Of a stretch of 64,000 nucleotides of DNA, positions 44,231 through 53,261 are shown piece by piece (the stretch's first letter is position 1; the number at the start of each line of letters is the position of its first letter). Origin of the DNA: JAAXQD01 sp963790095 (GTDB lineage Bacteria > Desulfobacterota > Desulfobacteria > Desulfobacterales > UBA11574). The position numbers were made by a program, and so were the translations under genes. The notes beneath the pieces were generated by a model. That model did not search any database. It saw nothing but the letters and a program-made list of their open reading frames with translations, and had not been told where the DNA came from. The stretch spans positions 186,001 through 250,000 of the forward strand of contig CAWBNO010000012.1 of NCBI GenBank assembly GCA_963790095.1, written 5' to 3'.

Positions 44231-45430
44231 ATGGCACAAAACCAAGAGTTCAGGGCCAGGCTGGAAGAAATCGAACGACTGGCCGATGCAATTGAACGTC
44301 AAAAAACGAAACTGCAGGAAACCGCTGCCCAGGATGCGGGATTTCCTGTAAAAATCACCGGGATCGAGGTGGATCTGGCGGTGGCCTACTTGCGAACCAT
44401 GAAAGAAGAGATTCCGTGGGTGGCCAACGGTCAACCTTACGGTACGGTGGCCACCATATTTGCCTACGATGCGCCGGCGGTGGTGTTGGCCCGTCTGGGT
44501 GGTTCGGCCCTTTTGACGGGGAATCGCATGCGGTTCAGCGTCTCTTCCCAGACCCCTCGAACCGGAGTGCTGCTCGGTGAGATTTGCAAACCGTTCCTGG
44601 CCATCGAACCGTTCATCGGTGAGGATAACCGGGAATTCGGCCGACACTGTATAGCGGATCCGGATGTCCGGGTTCTTTTTATTTCAGGGGCTTCGGCGGT
44701 TGGAGAGGTGTATCGAAAACAGCATACGGCCTTTGACAAACTCTTTTTTGCAGGGCCTGGGGGTATGCCGTCGGCAATTGTGTTTGAAGATGCAGATGCA
44801 CATGCAGCTGCCGGTTTTATCGCACGGCGGGCATTTGTCAATGGCGGTCAATACTGCACCACCTTGAAAAAGGTGTATATCCACAGCAGTCTTTATGAAA
44901 TTGTCCGTGAAGATATACTCGGTCATGTGAAAAACATGAAGATGGGAGATCCTTTTGATCCGGACACCGACATCGGACCGATTCGGGTTGAACGGACCCG
45001 TAAAATCATTCAAAATGCACTCAGACAGTGCCGGCCTGCACGGTTAATCGAGGGGACCATTGACGGTGAAATGATCTATCCCCTGGTGCTTGAAACCGAC
45101 AATAACAGAATTCCTGACCTTGAACTCTTCGGCCCCTTCCTTCTTCTCAAACCCTTTGACGATCTGCAACACGCCGTGTCGGAACTTGTTCAGACCCGTT
45201 ACGGCTTTCTTCTGGCATTTTTCGGATCCGCGTCGGATCAAACAAAAGCGCGCTTTAATTCTCACTTTGGGATGGTGCACGATAACCCTGACTTCACGTT
45301 TACGCCGTTGCGGCTTCCATTTGGCGGAAAGGGCGCCAGCGGTTGGATCCTCGAGCGTCGGGGCAATGATTGGATCGAGCGAGACGGGGCATTTCTTTAC
45401 AGCAAGGAGCTGGTTTCAGATGCCGGCTGA
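44231..45430 (+). CDS. aldehyde dehydrogenase superfamily protein
   Basis: 399 residues, shorter than typical ALDHs of about 480. The nucleophile is Cys in NGGQYCTTLKKVYIHSSLYE near 216, the Rossmann-type segment is LFISGASAVGEVYRK, and the C-terminal LPFGGKGASGWILERRG is standard. Where ordinary ALDHs carry ELGGK with the general base Glu, it reads FFAGPGGMPSAIVFEDAD. Loss of that Glu is seen in CoA-acylating ALDHs, so acyl-CoA reduction may be the reaction. The N-terminal 40 residues are helical. GGAAGAGATCC precedes the ATG. Confidence 0.78.
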   Translation: MAQNQEFRARLEEIERLADAIERQKTKLQETAAQDAGFPVKITGIEVDLAVAYLRTMKEEIPWVANGQPYGTVATIFAYDAPAVVLARLGGSALLTGNRMRFSVSSQTPRTGVLLGEICKPFLAIEPFIGEDNREFGRHCIADPDVRVLFISGASAVGEVYRKQHTAFDKLFFAGPGGMPSAIVFEDADAHAAAGFIARRAFVNGGQYCTTLKKVYIHSSLYEIVREDILGHVKNMKMGDPFDPDTDIGPIRVERTRKIIQNALRQCRPARLIEGTIDGEMIYPLVLETDNNRIPDLELFGPFLLLKPFDDLQHAVSELVQTRYGFLLAFFGSASDQTKARFNSHFGMVHDNPDFTFTPLRLPFGGKGASGWILERRGNDWIERDGAFLYSKELVSDAG

Positions 45431-45497
45431 AAAGCGACCATTCCCCCAATGAATTGTTTGTAACCCCTATGGTTGCCAAAAAAAACGGCAACGTCTG

Positions 45498-46502
45498 TCA
45501 ACGCTGGAGATATTTTGATTTCAGTTCAGAAATTCGTCTGAGTGATTCCACCCCTTTTGCCCGGATCGATTGGGATCGGCTCTGGGCATCCAATATTTCT
45601 TTGAATGCACTCTCGATGTCGGGCCCTGCATGGCAGATCAGGGCGATGTCGATGTCTGACATTAGAATCCGGCGGATCACGGTATGGATGTCGTAATTAT
45701 TTTTAATGGCCCCCATGTCCAAATCGTCGGTCATGGTAAGACCGCCGTAGCCCAGCCGCCGGCGGAGAAGATCACCGGCAATGGCCGATGACAGGCTTGC
45801 GGGCCACTGGGGATCCAGCTTTCTATAAAGAATGTGCGAGAGCATTATTCCCGCCACATGGTTCTTTATGGCGGCTTGAAACGGGATAAGATCGAAAGTT
45901 TCCATGGCGTCGTCATCCGTCTCCAGGTCGGGCATCTCAAGATGTGAATCGAGTATGGTACGCCCGATACCTGGAAAATGTTTGGCAACCGCCATAATTT
46001 TATTGGCCTGGAGGTGTTCGATGACCATCGTTCCCAATTGAGACACCCACATGGGGTCGGGGCCGAACACCCTGTCGGCCATGACACCCGCTATCCCTTC
46101 GGGAACAACATCCAAAACCGGCGCCAGGTTCATGTTGATTCCCAGCATCCGGAGCTCGTTGGAAGTGGTTTGGGCGAATACCCTGGCATCTTCGGGACCT
46201 TTCATCTTTGGATTGCCCGGGAACTGGGTAAACGGTTCTTTGAGTCTGGCCACCTTGCCCCCTTCCTGGTCGATGGCGATAAACAGGGGCGGCTGGCCGC
46301 AAGCCCGGGCATGGGCCTGGATCGAGGCACACAATGCTCGGATTTGTTCGGGATTCACCAGGTTCCCGGCAAAAAAAACGATTCCGCCCACCTTCAAGGT
46401 GTCGATGAGAAATTTAAGTTCCGGGTTGAACTCGATTCCGTCGAATCCCACCATGAGACGCTGGCCGGCGGACTGCTCCGGTGAAAATGCTGTCATACTC
46501 AT
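45498..46502 (-). CDS. nagZ: beta-N-acetylhexosaminidase
   Basis: 334 residues, glycoside hydrolase family 3. It removes GlcNAc from muropeptides in cell-wall recycling. IAIDQEGGKVARL near 95 and the KHFPGIGRTILDSHLEMP region near 190 are present. The DSH Asp-His dyad is kept, although the usual His of KHFPGHG is Ile here. TMTDDLDMGAI near 260 supplies the nucleophile Asp. Cytosolic. It shares the minus strand with prmA and mltG, and all three concern envelope or ribosome upkeep. Confidence 0.9.
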   Translation of the reverse strand: MSMTAFSPEQSAGQRLMVGFDGIEFNPELKFLIDTLKVGGIVFFAGNLVNPEQIRALCASIQAHARACGQPPLFIAIDQEGGKVARLKEPFTQFPGNPKMKGPEDARVFAQTTSNELRMLGINMNLAPVLDVVPEGIAGVMADRVFGPDPMWVSQLGTMVIEHLQANKIMAVAKHFPGIGRTILDSHLEMPDLETDDDAMETFDLIPFQAAIKNHVAGIMLSHILYRKLDPQWPASLSSAIAGDLLRRRLGYGGLTMTDDLDMGAIKNNYDIHTVIRRILMSDIDIALICHAGPDIESAFKEILDAQSRSQSIRAKGVESLRRISELKSKYLQR

Positions 46503-46582
46503 GCGTTCTTTCCTTAATCGCGTTGTTCAGAATAACATCCTGTTTCAGCCCCAGGACAATTCCGGTTCCCGCTTGTTGAGAT

Positions 46583-47428
46583 TCAACGGACAAATACCAT
46601 CCCTGCCCAGTCTTTTTCAAATGATTTCCAGACACATTTAAAACGGTTTCGGGTGAATTCATTCAAAAGATCCGAAACTTCATCTGTTTTCATTCCCGAA
46701 ACCACGACCGCACCGTCTTTTTCGGTAATTTGGGCCAGGTGGGAACACAGCCGCTTAAGGGTGGGATATCGGAGGTTCGCGGTGATCAGTGTAAATTTCT
46801 CATCGATATCCAATATGTTATGGTCATGGATTGAAATCCGATGCGCCAGGTGGTTCAATTGAATGTTTTTTTTGGCTTCTGCCCTTGCGCAGGGATCGAT
46901 ATCGATTCCCTGGGCTGTTTTTATCCCCAACAAGACGGCTGCAATTGCCAGAACACCGGATCCGGTTCCAATGTCCAGGGCTTGGGTATTGTTTTCTTTT
47001 TTAAAACGATCGGTTTCGAGAACCGCCGTTTCAATCCCTTGGATCGCCAGTCTCGTTGTGGGATGATCCCCCGAACCGAAGGCAGCCCCCTGCTGGATGC
47101 GGATGACCACGTCTTTGACACCGGGTCGGTAAAACATGCCGTGGGGTTTCAATACCACCCGATGGGATATGCGGATGGGTTTGTTGAAGGATTTTTCGAG
47201 GAAAGAACAGCCAAAATGATAGGTGTACATGAGTTCCCGGTCTGAAACCAAATTCCTGACCACGGCTTTAAATTCCTGACGGTCCATGGAAAACCGATCC
47301 GAGAGTATCCTTTCCAACGCACCGGGGGTGAGTTTTTCTTTCGACCCATTCACACAGGACAACACCTCCCGGCGGATTGCACGCCGGCGGGTAACGGCGC
47401 TTTTTTCGGTTTTTTCAGATACGCTCAT
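46583..47428 (-). CDS. prmA: ribosomal protein L11 methyltransferase
   Basis: 281 residues. The N-terminal part is a small helical domain. The SAM-binding half shows IQQGAAFGSGDHPTTRLAIQGIE near 115, ALDIGTGSGVLAIAAVLLG near 155, GIDIDPCARAEAKKNIQLN near 178 and ITANLRYPTLKRL near 215, all in PrmA order. It methylates L11 or a related protein. The final DWAGMVFVR is typical. It lies 11 bases after the mltG stop, so they are one unit. Confidence 0.85.
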   Translation of the reverse strand: MSVSEKTEKSAVTRRRAIRREVLSCVNGSKEKLTPGALERILSDRFSMDRQEFKAVVRNLVSDRELMYTYHFGCSFLEKSFNKPIRISHRVVLKPHGMFYRPGVKDVVIRIQQGAAFGSGDHPTTRLAIQGIETAVLETDRFKKENNTQALDIGTGSGVLAIAAVLLGIKTAQGIDIDPCARAEAKKNIQLNHLAHRISIHDHNILDIDEKFTLITANLRYPTLKRLCSHLAQITEKDGAVVVSGMKTDEVSDLLNEFTRNRFKCVWKSFEKDWAGMVFVR

Positions 47429-47439
47429 TCATTGCTCTT

Positions 47440-48444
47440 CTAATGGCCCAATTGATACTTTCTAACAGCACGGTTGTGATCTCTAATATTGGTTGAAAAC
47501 TGGTGTGTCCGGTCTTTTCTGGCAACAAAAAAGAGAAACTCGGTATCTGCCGGGTAAAGGGCGGCTTCAAGGGCCTCGACGCCGGTGTTTGAAATCGGTC
47601 CCGGGGGCAGTCCTTTTATGGTATAGGTGTTGTACGGGGTCGACGTGAGGAGATCTTTTCGGGTGATGTTGCCGTTGAAATCTTTTATGCCGTAGATCAC
47701 CGTGGGGTCACTCTCCAAACGCATTTTCCGGTTTAAACGATTGTGGAAAACAGAAGATATGACGGGACGTTCATCAGCAGTACCCGTCTCCTTTTCAATG
47801 ATGGATGCAAGGGTGACCACCTGGTGAACGGTAAGCCCCAGACTTTTGGCCTGTTCTTTCCACTCCGGCAGGAAAACAGACCAGAACCGTTTTACCATGG
47901 CGGATATGATTTTTCCAGGTAAGGTTCCCTTGGGGAAATAGTAGGTATCTGGGAAAAGATACCCTTCGAAGGTTTCGGCATCGATCCCTCGGGCCTGGAC
48001 CAGTTCGGGGTCGGTGGCGGCCTTTAAAAAATCGATTTCGGCTCCGAACCCCGCTTTGGAAACCGCCTGGGCAACCTGCTGCAGATTATAACCTTCGGGT
48101 ATGGTGAGCCTGTGAAGGAGAACCTTTCCGTGAACCATGATATCGAGTATTTTATTGGGTGTCATGGCCGCGGAAAGTCCATATTCTCCGGCTTTGATTT
48201 TTTTGTCATATCCCTTGAAGCGCGCCAACAATCTGAATTTGAAGGGATGTTCGATAATGCCGCGATCACGGAGCATTTTAGCGAAAGATTGAAACCCCTG
48301 GCCGGATTTAACATCCACAACCTGTTCGACGGGTTCCGTGCCTGTCGGCGTTTGGGCGTAGTTCAGGATGTCCAGGTATACGGCTGTTGCACCGAAAAAC
48401 CCGAAAATCAGCGTTGATGTGATGATGATCCCTAATTTTTTCAA
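47440..48444 (-). CDS. mltG: endolytic murein transglycosylase
   Basis: 334 residues from TTG 48444 (MKKLGIIITSTLIFGFFGATA), which has GAGGA nine bases upstream and gives a normal membrane anchor. ATG 48507 would add a 21-residue extension without a ribosome-binding site. YceG/MltG marks are LTIPEGYNLQQVAQAVSKAG near 115, GYLFPDTYYFPKGT near 160, the catalytic-Glu segment TLASIIEKETGTADERPVISSVFHNRLNRKMRLESDPTVIYG near 230, and NTYTIKGLPPGPISNTGVEAL. It cuts nascent peptidoglycan strands to set their length. Confidence 0.92.
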   Translation of the reverse strand: MKKLGIIITSTLIFGFFGATAVYLDILNYAQTPTGTEPVEQVVDVKSGQGFQSFAKMLRDRGIIEHPFKFRLLARFKGYDKKIKAGEYGLSAAMTPNKILDIMVHGKVLLHRLTIPEGYNLQQVAQAVSKAGFGAEIDFLKAATDPELVQARGIDAETFEGYLFPDTYYFPKGTLPGKIISAMVKRFWSVFLPEWKEQAKSLGLTVHQVVTLASIIEKETGTADERPVISSVFHNRLNRKMRLESDPTVIYGIKDFNGNITRKDLLTSTPYNTYTIKGLPPGPISNTGVEALEAALYPADTEFLFFVARKDRTHQFSTNIRDHNRAVRKYQLGH

Positions 48445-48647
48445 AATTTGATTGTCCTCGTTTACAATCCATTGGGGTGTTGCAATTTTATGCCATAGCG
48501 CAGCCAATTGTCAAAGGGGGAATGCAGACGCCTTGATTTTAATGGACCGCGTGATTAACGTTGACAAGGGAGAATTTTATTGATTCGTTGAAGTAAGCGG
48601 TGGTGAACCGTTTGAGTGGTCACCGATGAAGAGTTGAGGACACAAGG

Positions 48648-49820
48648 ATGCATATACGCCGGCAGCGGAATACAACTGAAGATTATCAAGGATTTGAACA
48701 GGGGCCCATCCGGCCGCCCAGTGAGGCTTACAGCCTTCTGATTCGTGTCACACGGAACTGCCCGTGGAATCGCTGTACCTTTTGCCCCGTGTACAAGGAA
48801 TCGCGGTTCTCCATCCGTCCGACGGATCATGTCAAGGCGGATATCGATACGGTTCACAGATCTCTCGAGATCATTCAAAAAATGACCGACGACCACGGCA
48901 ACCTTTCTCGAACCGCTGTCCGGGAAAGGGTGGGCAATGATGAACATCTGGACCCCGGAGGGTTTAACGCCGCTTTGAGCTGGTTTTCCGGCGGAATGCG
49001 GTCGGTGTTTCTCCAGGATGCAAACAGTCTTATCATAACCCCATCGGATTTATTGGAGATACTCCTTCATATCAAAAAGCGGTTTCCCTGGGTCGAACGA
49101 ACGACCTCATATGCCCGCTCCCACACCATCGCCCGGATCAAGGATCGTGATCTCAAGAATTTCAAAGACGCCGGTTTGAACAGAATCCATATCGGTCTGG
49201 AATCCGGTTCAGACCGGGTGCTTAAGATGGCCAAAAAAGGGGTTACCCAAGAAACCCATATCAAAGCAGGGCTCAAAATAAAAAAGGCTGGGATGGAATT
49301 GTCGGAGTATGTTATGCCGGGCCTGGGAGGGAAAACCTATTCCGAGATTCATGCCCGGGAAACGGCCGATGCTTTAAACCGGATCAACCCGGATTTTATA
49401 AGGCTCAGAACCCTGGCCATTCCCAACAGTGTCGAGCTGTATGTCGATTATGCCGCCGGCGATTTTGAAAAATGTACGGATCTCATGATGGCCAAGGAGA
49501 TTCTGATTTTCTTGGAATCCTTGAACGGCATTACCAGTGTGGTCAAGAGCGACCATATTTTGAATCTCTTTGGGAATTTGGAAGGTAAATTGCCCGGAGA
49601 TAAAGGGCGGATGCTGGATATGGTACACCGTTTTTTGGCCATGGATCCGGAACGGCAGTGTGTCTATCAGGTGGGGAGACGGTTCGGGTTTTTCTCCGGC
49701 CTTAAGGATATGGAAAGCCCCCGGAGACTGGCCAAGGCGGAAAAGGCCTGCCGCCAGTTCGGAATTACGCCGGAAAATGTGGATGAAGTGATCGATGAGT
49801 TGATGAAAAGATTCATTTAG
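48648..49820 (+). CDS. radical SAM protein of unknown substrate
   Basis: 390 residues. The cluster motif is Cys38-X4-Cys43-X2-Cys46 in RNCPWNRCTFCPVYK, one residue longer than the usual CX3CX2C but known in this subgroup. It is followed by a TIM-barrel-type core with FLQDANSLI, RIHIGLESGSDRVLKMAKKGVT and GMELSEYVMPGLGG. There is no obvious second cluster. Such proteins are common in sulfate reducers with unproven roles. It stands alone on the plus strand. Confidence 0.82.
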   Translation: MHIRRQRNTTEDYQGFEQGPIRPPSEAYSLLIRVTRNCPWNRCTFCPVYKESRFSIRPTDHVKADIDTVHRSLEIIQKMTDDHGNLSRTAVRERVGNDEHLDPGGFNAALSWFSGGMRSVFLQDANSLIITPSDLLEILLHIKKRFPWVERTTSYARSHTIARIKDRDLKNFKDAGLNRIHIGLESGSDRVLKMAKKGVTQETHIKAGLKIKKAGMELSEYVMPGLGGKTYSEIHARETADALNRINPDFIRLRTLAIPNSVELYVDYAAGDFEKCTDLMMAKEILIFLESLNGITSVVKSDHILNLFGNLEGKLPGDKGRMLDMVHRFLAMDPERQCVYQVGRRFGFFSGLKDMESPRRLAKAEKACRQFGITPENVDEVIDELMKRFI

Positions 49821-50128
49821 ATGCCAGTCGGGAACGATTTTTTCCCGAAATCTCAGCTTCAACCCCACAATCATTTGACTTATTTGAGCTTCTTAGAAAA
49901 AACTCATTCCAGGACCGGAAACCGCCTATGCCTTCCCCATTGGATGTGTTTGCAGACCGTCCCCATTGGGTGTGTTCAGGAGGGTTCTATTTTTGCAATG
50001 TGTCGGAAAATAAAAACAATTTCCAAAATTTATGGTTATCTTTTGGTTGCTTTTGTGATATGAAAAAAATTTTTTCCGGGGCATCCGGAACTCGACCCGA
50101 ATACTTTTAAAACAGCAAAGGAGTACCA
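49821..50128. other. intergenic stretch
   Basis: About 300 bases without a supported gene. A short direct repeat, CCCCATTGGATGTGTT and CCCCATTGGGTGTGTT, lies near 49936 and 49962. Confidence 0.5.
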
Positions 50129-51355
50129 ATGACAGAGAATGGTGAATGTATCGTTTATTCGGCGGATGGGACCCTCGTTGTACCCGATTTTCCGGTGATT
50201 CCCTTTATCGAAGGTGACGGCATCGGACCCGATATCTGGTCGGCCACCCGGTATGTATTGGATGCGGCGGTTTCCAGCGCCTATGGCAATGAACGAAAGA
50301 TTCAATGGTTGGAAATTTTGGCCGGTGAAAAGGCGTTCAAACAGACACAATCCTGGCTTCCGGAAGAAACACTGGAAAAGATCAGAACCTATCGTGTTGC
50401 CATCAAAGGCCCCCTGACCACACCTGTGGGAGAAGGAATCCGGAGTATTAATGTAAGCCTTCGCCAGGAGCTCGACCTTTATGCCTGCGTTCGGCCGGTA
50501 AAATATATTACCGGGATCCCCAGCCCCATGGTGGAGCCTTCAAAGGTCGATATGGTCATTTTCAGAGAAAATACCGAAGATGTCTACATGGGCCTTGAAT
50601 GGGAAGAAGGCTCTGAAACCGCGAAAAAAATCATCGATCTGGTAAAACTCGAAGACGGAAGAGACATCCGTCCGGACTCCGGTATCGGGCTTAAACCCAT
50701 CAGCCGATTCGGAACCCGCCGGCTGGTGCGAAGGGCCCTTGAATATGCCATAGAACATAATAAGTCCAGCGTTACCCTGGTTCACAAAGGAAACATCATG
50801 AAGTTTACCGAAGGGGCTTTCAGAACCTGGGGGTACGAAGTCGTCGCAGAAGAATTCGGGGAACAGACCATTTCCGAAGCGGCGTTGTGGGAACAATTTA
50901 ACGGAGAGGTCCCGGCAGACAAAATTGTGATCAAAGACCGGATCGCAGACGCCATGTTCCAGCAGATTCTTCTGCGTCCCGAAGAGTATGATGTACTGGC
51001 CATGCCGAATCTCAACGGTGATTACATGTCCGATGCCCTGGCTGCCATGGTGGGGGGACTGGGTATGGCCCCGGGGGCCAATATTGGCGACGGATATGCC
51101 CTGTTCGAGGCGACCCACGGCACAGCGCCAAAATATGCAGGACAAGACAAAGTAAATCCCGGGTCTCTGATCCTTTCCGGGGCCATGATGCTCGTCTTTC
51201 TTGGCTGGAAAGCGGCTGGGGACGCTGTGCGGGACGGGTTGTCAAAAGCAGTGGCACAAAAACGGGTGACCTACGACCTGGCCCGGCAAATGGCCGGCGC
51301 CACGGAAGTCAAATGCTCGGAATTTGCAGCGGAAATTGTCCGTCATCTTCAGTAG
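50129..51355 (+). CDS. icd: isocitrate dehydrogenase, NADP type
   Basis: 408 residues. It oxidises isocitrate to 2-oxoglutarate and CO2, with NADPH likely. The substrate loop SINVSLRQELDLYACVRPV near 110 holds the phosphorylatable Ser, then FRENTEDVYMGLEW near 150, KGNIMKFTEGAF near 220, LAMPNLNGDYMSDALAAMVGGLGMAPGANIGD near 290 and HGTAPKYAGQDKVNPGSLILS near 330. The KorDABC enzyme 2 kb downstream uses its product. AAAGGAGTACC precedes the ATG. Confidence 0.95.
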   Translation: MTENGECIVYSADGTLVVPDFPVIPFIEGDGIGPDIWSATRYVLDAAVSSAYGNERKIQWLEILAGEKAFKQTQSWLPEETLEKIRTYRVAIKGPLTTPVGEGIRSINVSLRQELDLYACVRPVKYITGIPSPMVEPSKVDMVIFRENTEDVYMGLEWEEGSETAKKIIDLVKLEDGRDIRPDSGIGLKPISRFGTRRLVRRALEYAIEHNKSSVTLVHKGNIMKFTEGAFRTWGYEVVAEEFGEQTISEAALWEQFNGEVPADKIVIKDRIADAMFQQILLRPEEYDVLAMPNLNGDYMSDALAAMVGGLGMAPGANIGDGYALFEATHGTAPKYAGQDKVNPGSLILSGAMMLVFLGWKAAGDAVRDGLSKAVAQKRVTYDLARQMAGATEVKCSEFAAEIVRHLQ

Positions 51356-51360
51356 AAGAT

Positions 51361-51505
51361 ACCTCAAAATAATCTTTTGGCCCAATCTCGGCGTTGGAGC
51401 CTCGTTTTAAGTCCTCGACATACATGAGTATGCCTGCGGGTTAAAACTCGGCTCCGCCTTGATCTTGAACCAAAATCTTTATTTTGAGATGGCTTCTATA
51501 AGTTT
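51361..51505. mobile_element. second inverted-end repeat family, copy at 51 kb
   Basis: About 145 bases between CCTCAAAATAATC and TATTTTGAGATGGCTTC ends. The interior matches the reverse complement of 38165-38337 (GGCCCAATCTCGGCGTTGGAGCC). Another short inverted motif (GTGAAACGTGAAA...TTTTCACGATTTAAC) follows at 51546-51635. Confidence 0.6.
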
Positions 51506-51642
51506 CTTGTTCGCCTTCGCCTGAATACCCTTCAGCTTGTTGGAGTGAAACGTGAAATATAAAACGAATACATTTAGTACATAGAAATAATATTGCAAAA
51601 CATATACACTTTTCACGATTTAACTTTTTTACGTTCAGAGCC

Positions 51643-52920
51643 ATGAACCAGACTCTTAACCTGAAATACGGGAACGAAAAAATCCCTTTTGACCTTCCGG
51701 AACAGACAAAGGTTCTCCACCCCAATGAACCCGAAACACGGATAACGGCATCTCAGTTTGCATCCAGACTGTCCCATGAACTCCAACGGTTGAATCCTCA
51801 CCTTGTCAACGTCGCAATTGTGGTGGGAGATAAAACCCGGCTGTGCGGTTACAGAAAATTCCTTCCGGTACTCCTTGGGACACTGGAGAACTTCGGTGCG
51901 GCACCGGAATCCATTACGGTGTTTATCGGTTACGGCACTCACCCGCGCCAGACGAAGGAAGCGTGTCTTTCCGCTTACGGTGATATTTACCGGAAATTCC
52001 GGTTTGTCCACCACGATTGCCTGGACACAACGGCATTCGTAAATCTTGGAAAAACTTCCCGGGGCACTTCAGTGCTCATTCGGCGTGATATCGTCGACGC
52101 CGGTTTTCTGATCACTTTTGGCGCAATCTCCCACCACTACTTTGCAGGTTACGGCGGCGGCCGAAAACTGATTTTCCCGGGCTTGGGCCATCAGGAATCG
52201 ATTTATCACAACCACGGTCTGTTTTTAGATTTAGAGCGTCAAACCCTTTCCCTTGACTGCCGGTCGGGCATATTGGATGGCAATCCCCTGGCAGAGGATT
52301 TGGCGGAGTTCGAAACATTTCGCCCCGCCGATTTGGCCGTCCACGGCATTCTCGACCACAACGGTTACGTTCGGGATTTATTGCCCGGCGTTGGCGTCGA
52401 TCATTTTCGCAGGGTCTGCGCCGAGTTTGGGAAAAATTACGAGACCACCGCCACCGACCAATTCGATGGGGTCATTGCCTCTTGTGGCGGATACCCCAAA
52501 GATATCAACTTTATTCAAAGCCATAAAGCCATCGACAACGCCGCGAAATTTGTCCGCAACGGCGGTAGCCTGATTGTCCTAGCAGAATGTCCAGACGGCG
52601 TGGGATCGAAGACCTTTTTACCCTGGTTCGAAATGGGCGGTTGGGAAAGGGCTTTCACCCGACTGGCGGCTCATTACGAAGGCAACGGCGGTACCGCGCT
52701 TTCCATGATGTCCAAACTGAAGCGAATAAAGGTTTTTATGGTAACGGATCTGAGTCGTTCCCACTGTGATACCATCGGAATTGAGAAAATATCCATGGAT
52801 CAGGCAAAAATGACCGTGAAACAATCCCTTGGATCCATTGCCGCAATACCCAGTGCCGGCATGTTGGTGAAGGTTCCGTTATCGGCGGATTTGCAGCACC
52901 ATCGGCTCTTGCAACATTAG
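51643..52920 (+). CDS. LarA-like nickel-pincer family protein (DUF2088)
   Basis: 425 residues. Related to lactate racemase LarA: VAIVVGDKTRLCGYRKFLPVLL near 55, GYGTHPRQTKEACL near 92, HHDCLDT near 120, and FGAISHHYFAGYGGGRKLIFPGL near 162, giving the His and Lys positions used by LarA to hold nickel-pincer nucleotide. The C-terminal half fits the same family. The true substrate is uncertain because many LarA homologues racemise or epimerise other 2-hydroxy acids. No larB/C/E genes lie near. It lies just ahead of korDABC. Confidence 0.8.
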   Translation: MNQTLNLKYGNEKIPFDLPEQTKVLHPNEPETRITASQFASRLSHELQRLNPHLVNVAIVVGDKTRLCGYRKFLPVLLGTLENFGAAPESITVFIGYGTHPRQTKEACLSAYGDIYRKFRFVHHDCLDTTAFVNLGKTSRGTSVLIRRDIVDAGFLITFGAISHHYFAGYGGGRKLIFPGLGHQESIYHNHGLFLDLERQTLSLDCRSGILDGNPLAEDLAEFETFRPADLAVHGILDHNGYVRDLLPGVGVDHFRRVCAEFGKNYETTATDQFDGVIASCGGYPKDINFIQSHKAIDNAAKFVRNGGSLIVLAECPDGVGSKTFLPWFEMGGWERAFTRLAAHYEGNGGTALSMMSKLKRIKVFMVTDLSRSHCDTIGIEKISMDQAKMTVKQSLGSIAAIPSAGMLVKVPLSADLQHHRLLQH

Positions 52921-53045
52921 GGTGTATTTACTTGACATTCAGATTTTAAGCAAATAAGCAATTAAGAGTCGGTGAATCTGTTTTTCACTTTTTACAAAAC
53001 CATTATGGTTAGTGTTTCAGCCAAAGGAAGTAAGAGGGAAATTTA

Positions 53046-53261
53046 ATGTCCAAGCCAAAGTTAAAAGCGCATGTGATAAATGTTGAATGGTGCAAGGGAT
53101 GCGGCATCTGTGTCCACTTTTGCCCCAAGCATGTACTGGAACTTGACGAATCGGACAAGGTTTATGCAGCGCGACGTACGGATTGTATCTGTTGTCATCT
53201 ATGCGAACTGCGTTGTCCGGATCTTGCCATCGAAATAGAAACGGAACAGGATGGACAATGA
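53046..53261 (+). CDS. korD: 2-oxoacid:ferredoxin oxidoreductase, delta (ferredoxin) subunit
   Basis: 71 residues with two [4Fe-4S] motifs, CKGCGICVHFCP (residues about 14-25) and CICCHLCELRCP (about 46-57). It passes electrons from the TPP centre to external ferredoxin. The stop overlaps the korA start (ATGA), so the four kor genes are coupled. AGAGGGAAATTTA precedes the ATG. Confidence 0.9.
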   Translation: MSKPKLKAHVINVEWCKGCGICVHFCPKHVLELDESDKVYAARRTDCICCHLCELRCPDLAIEIETEQDGQ

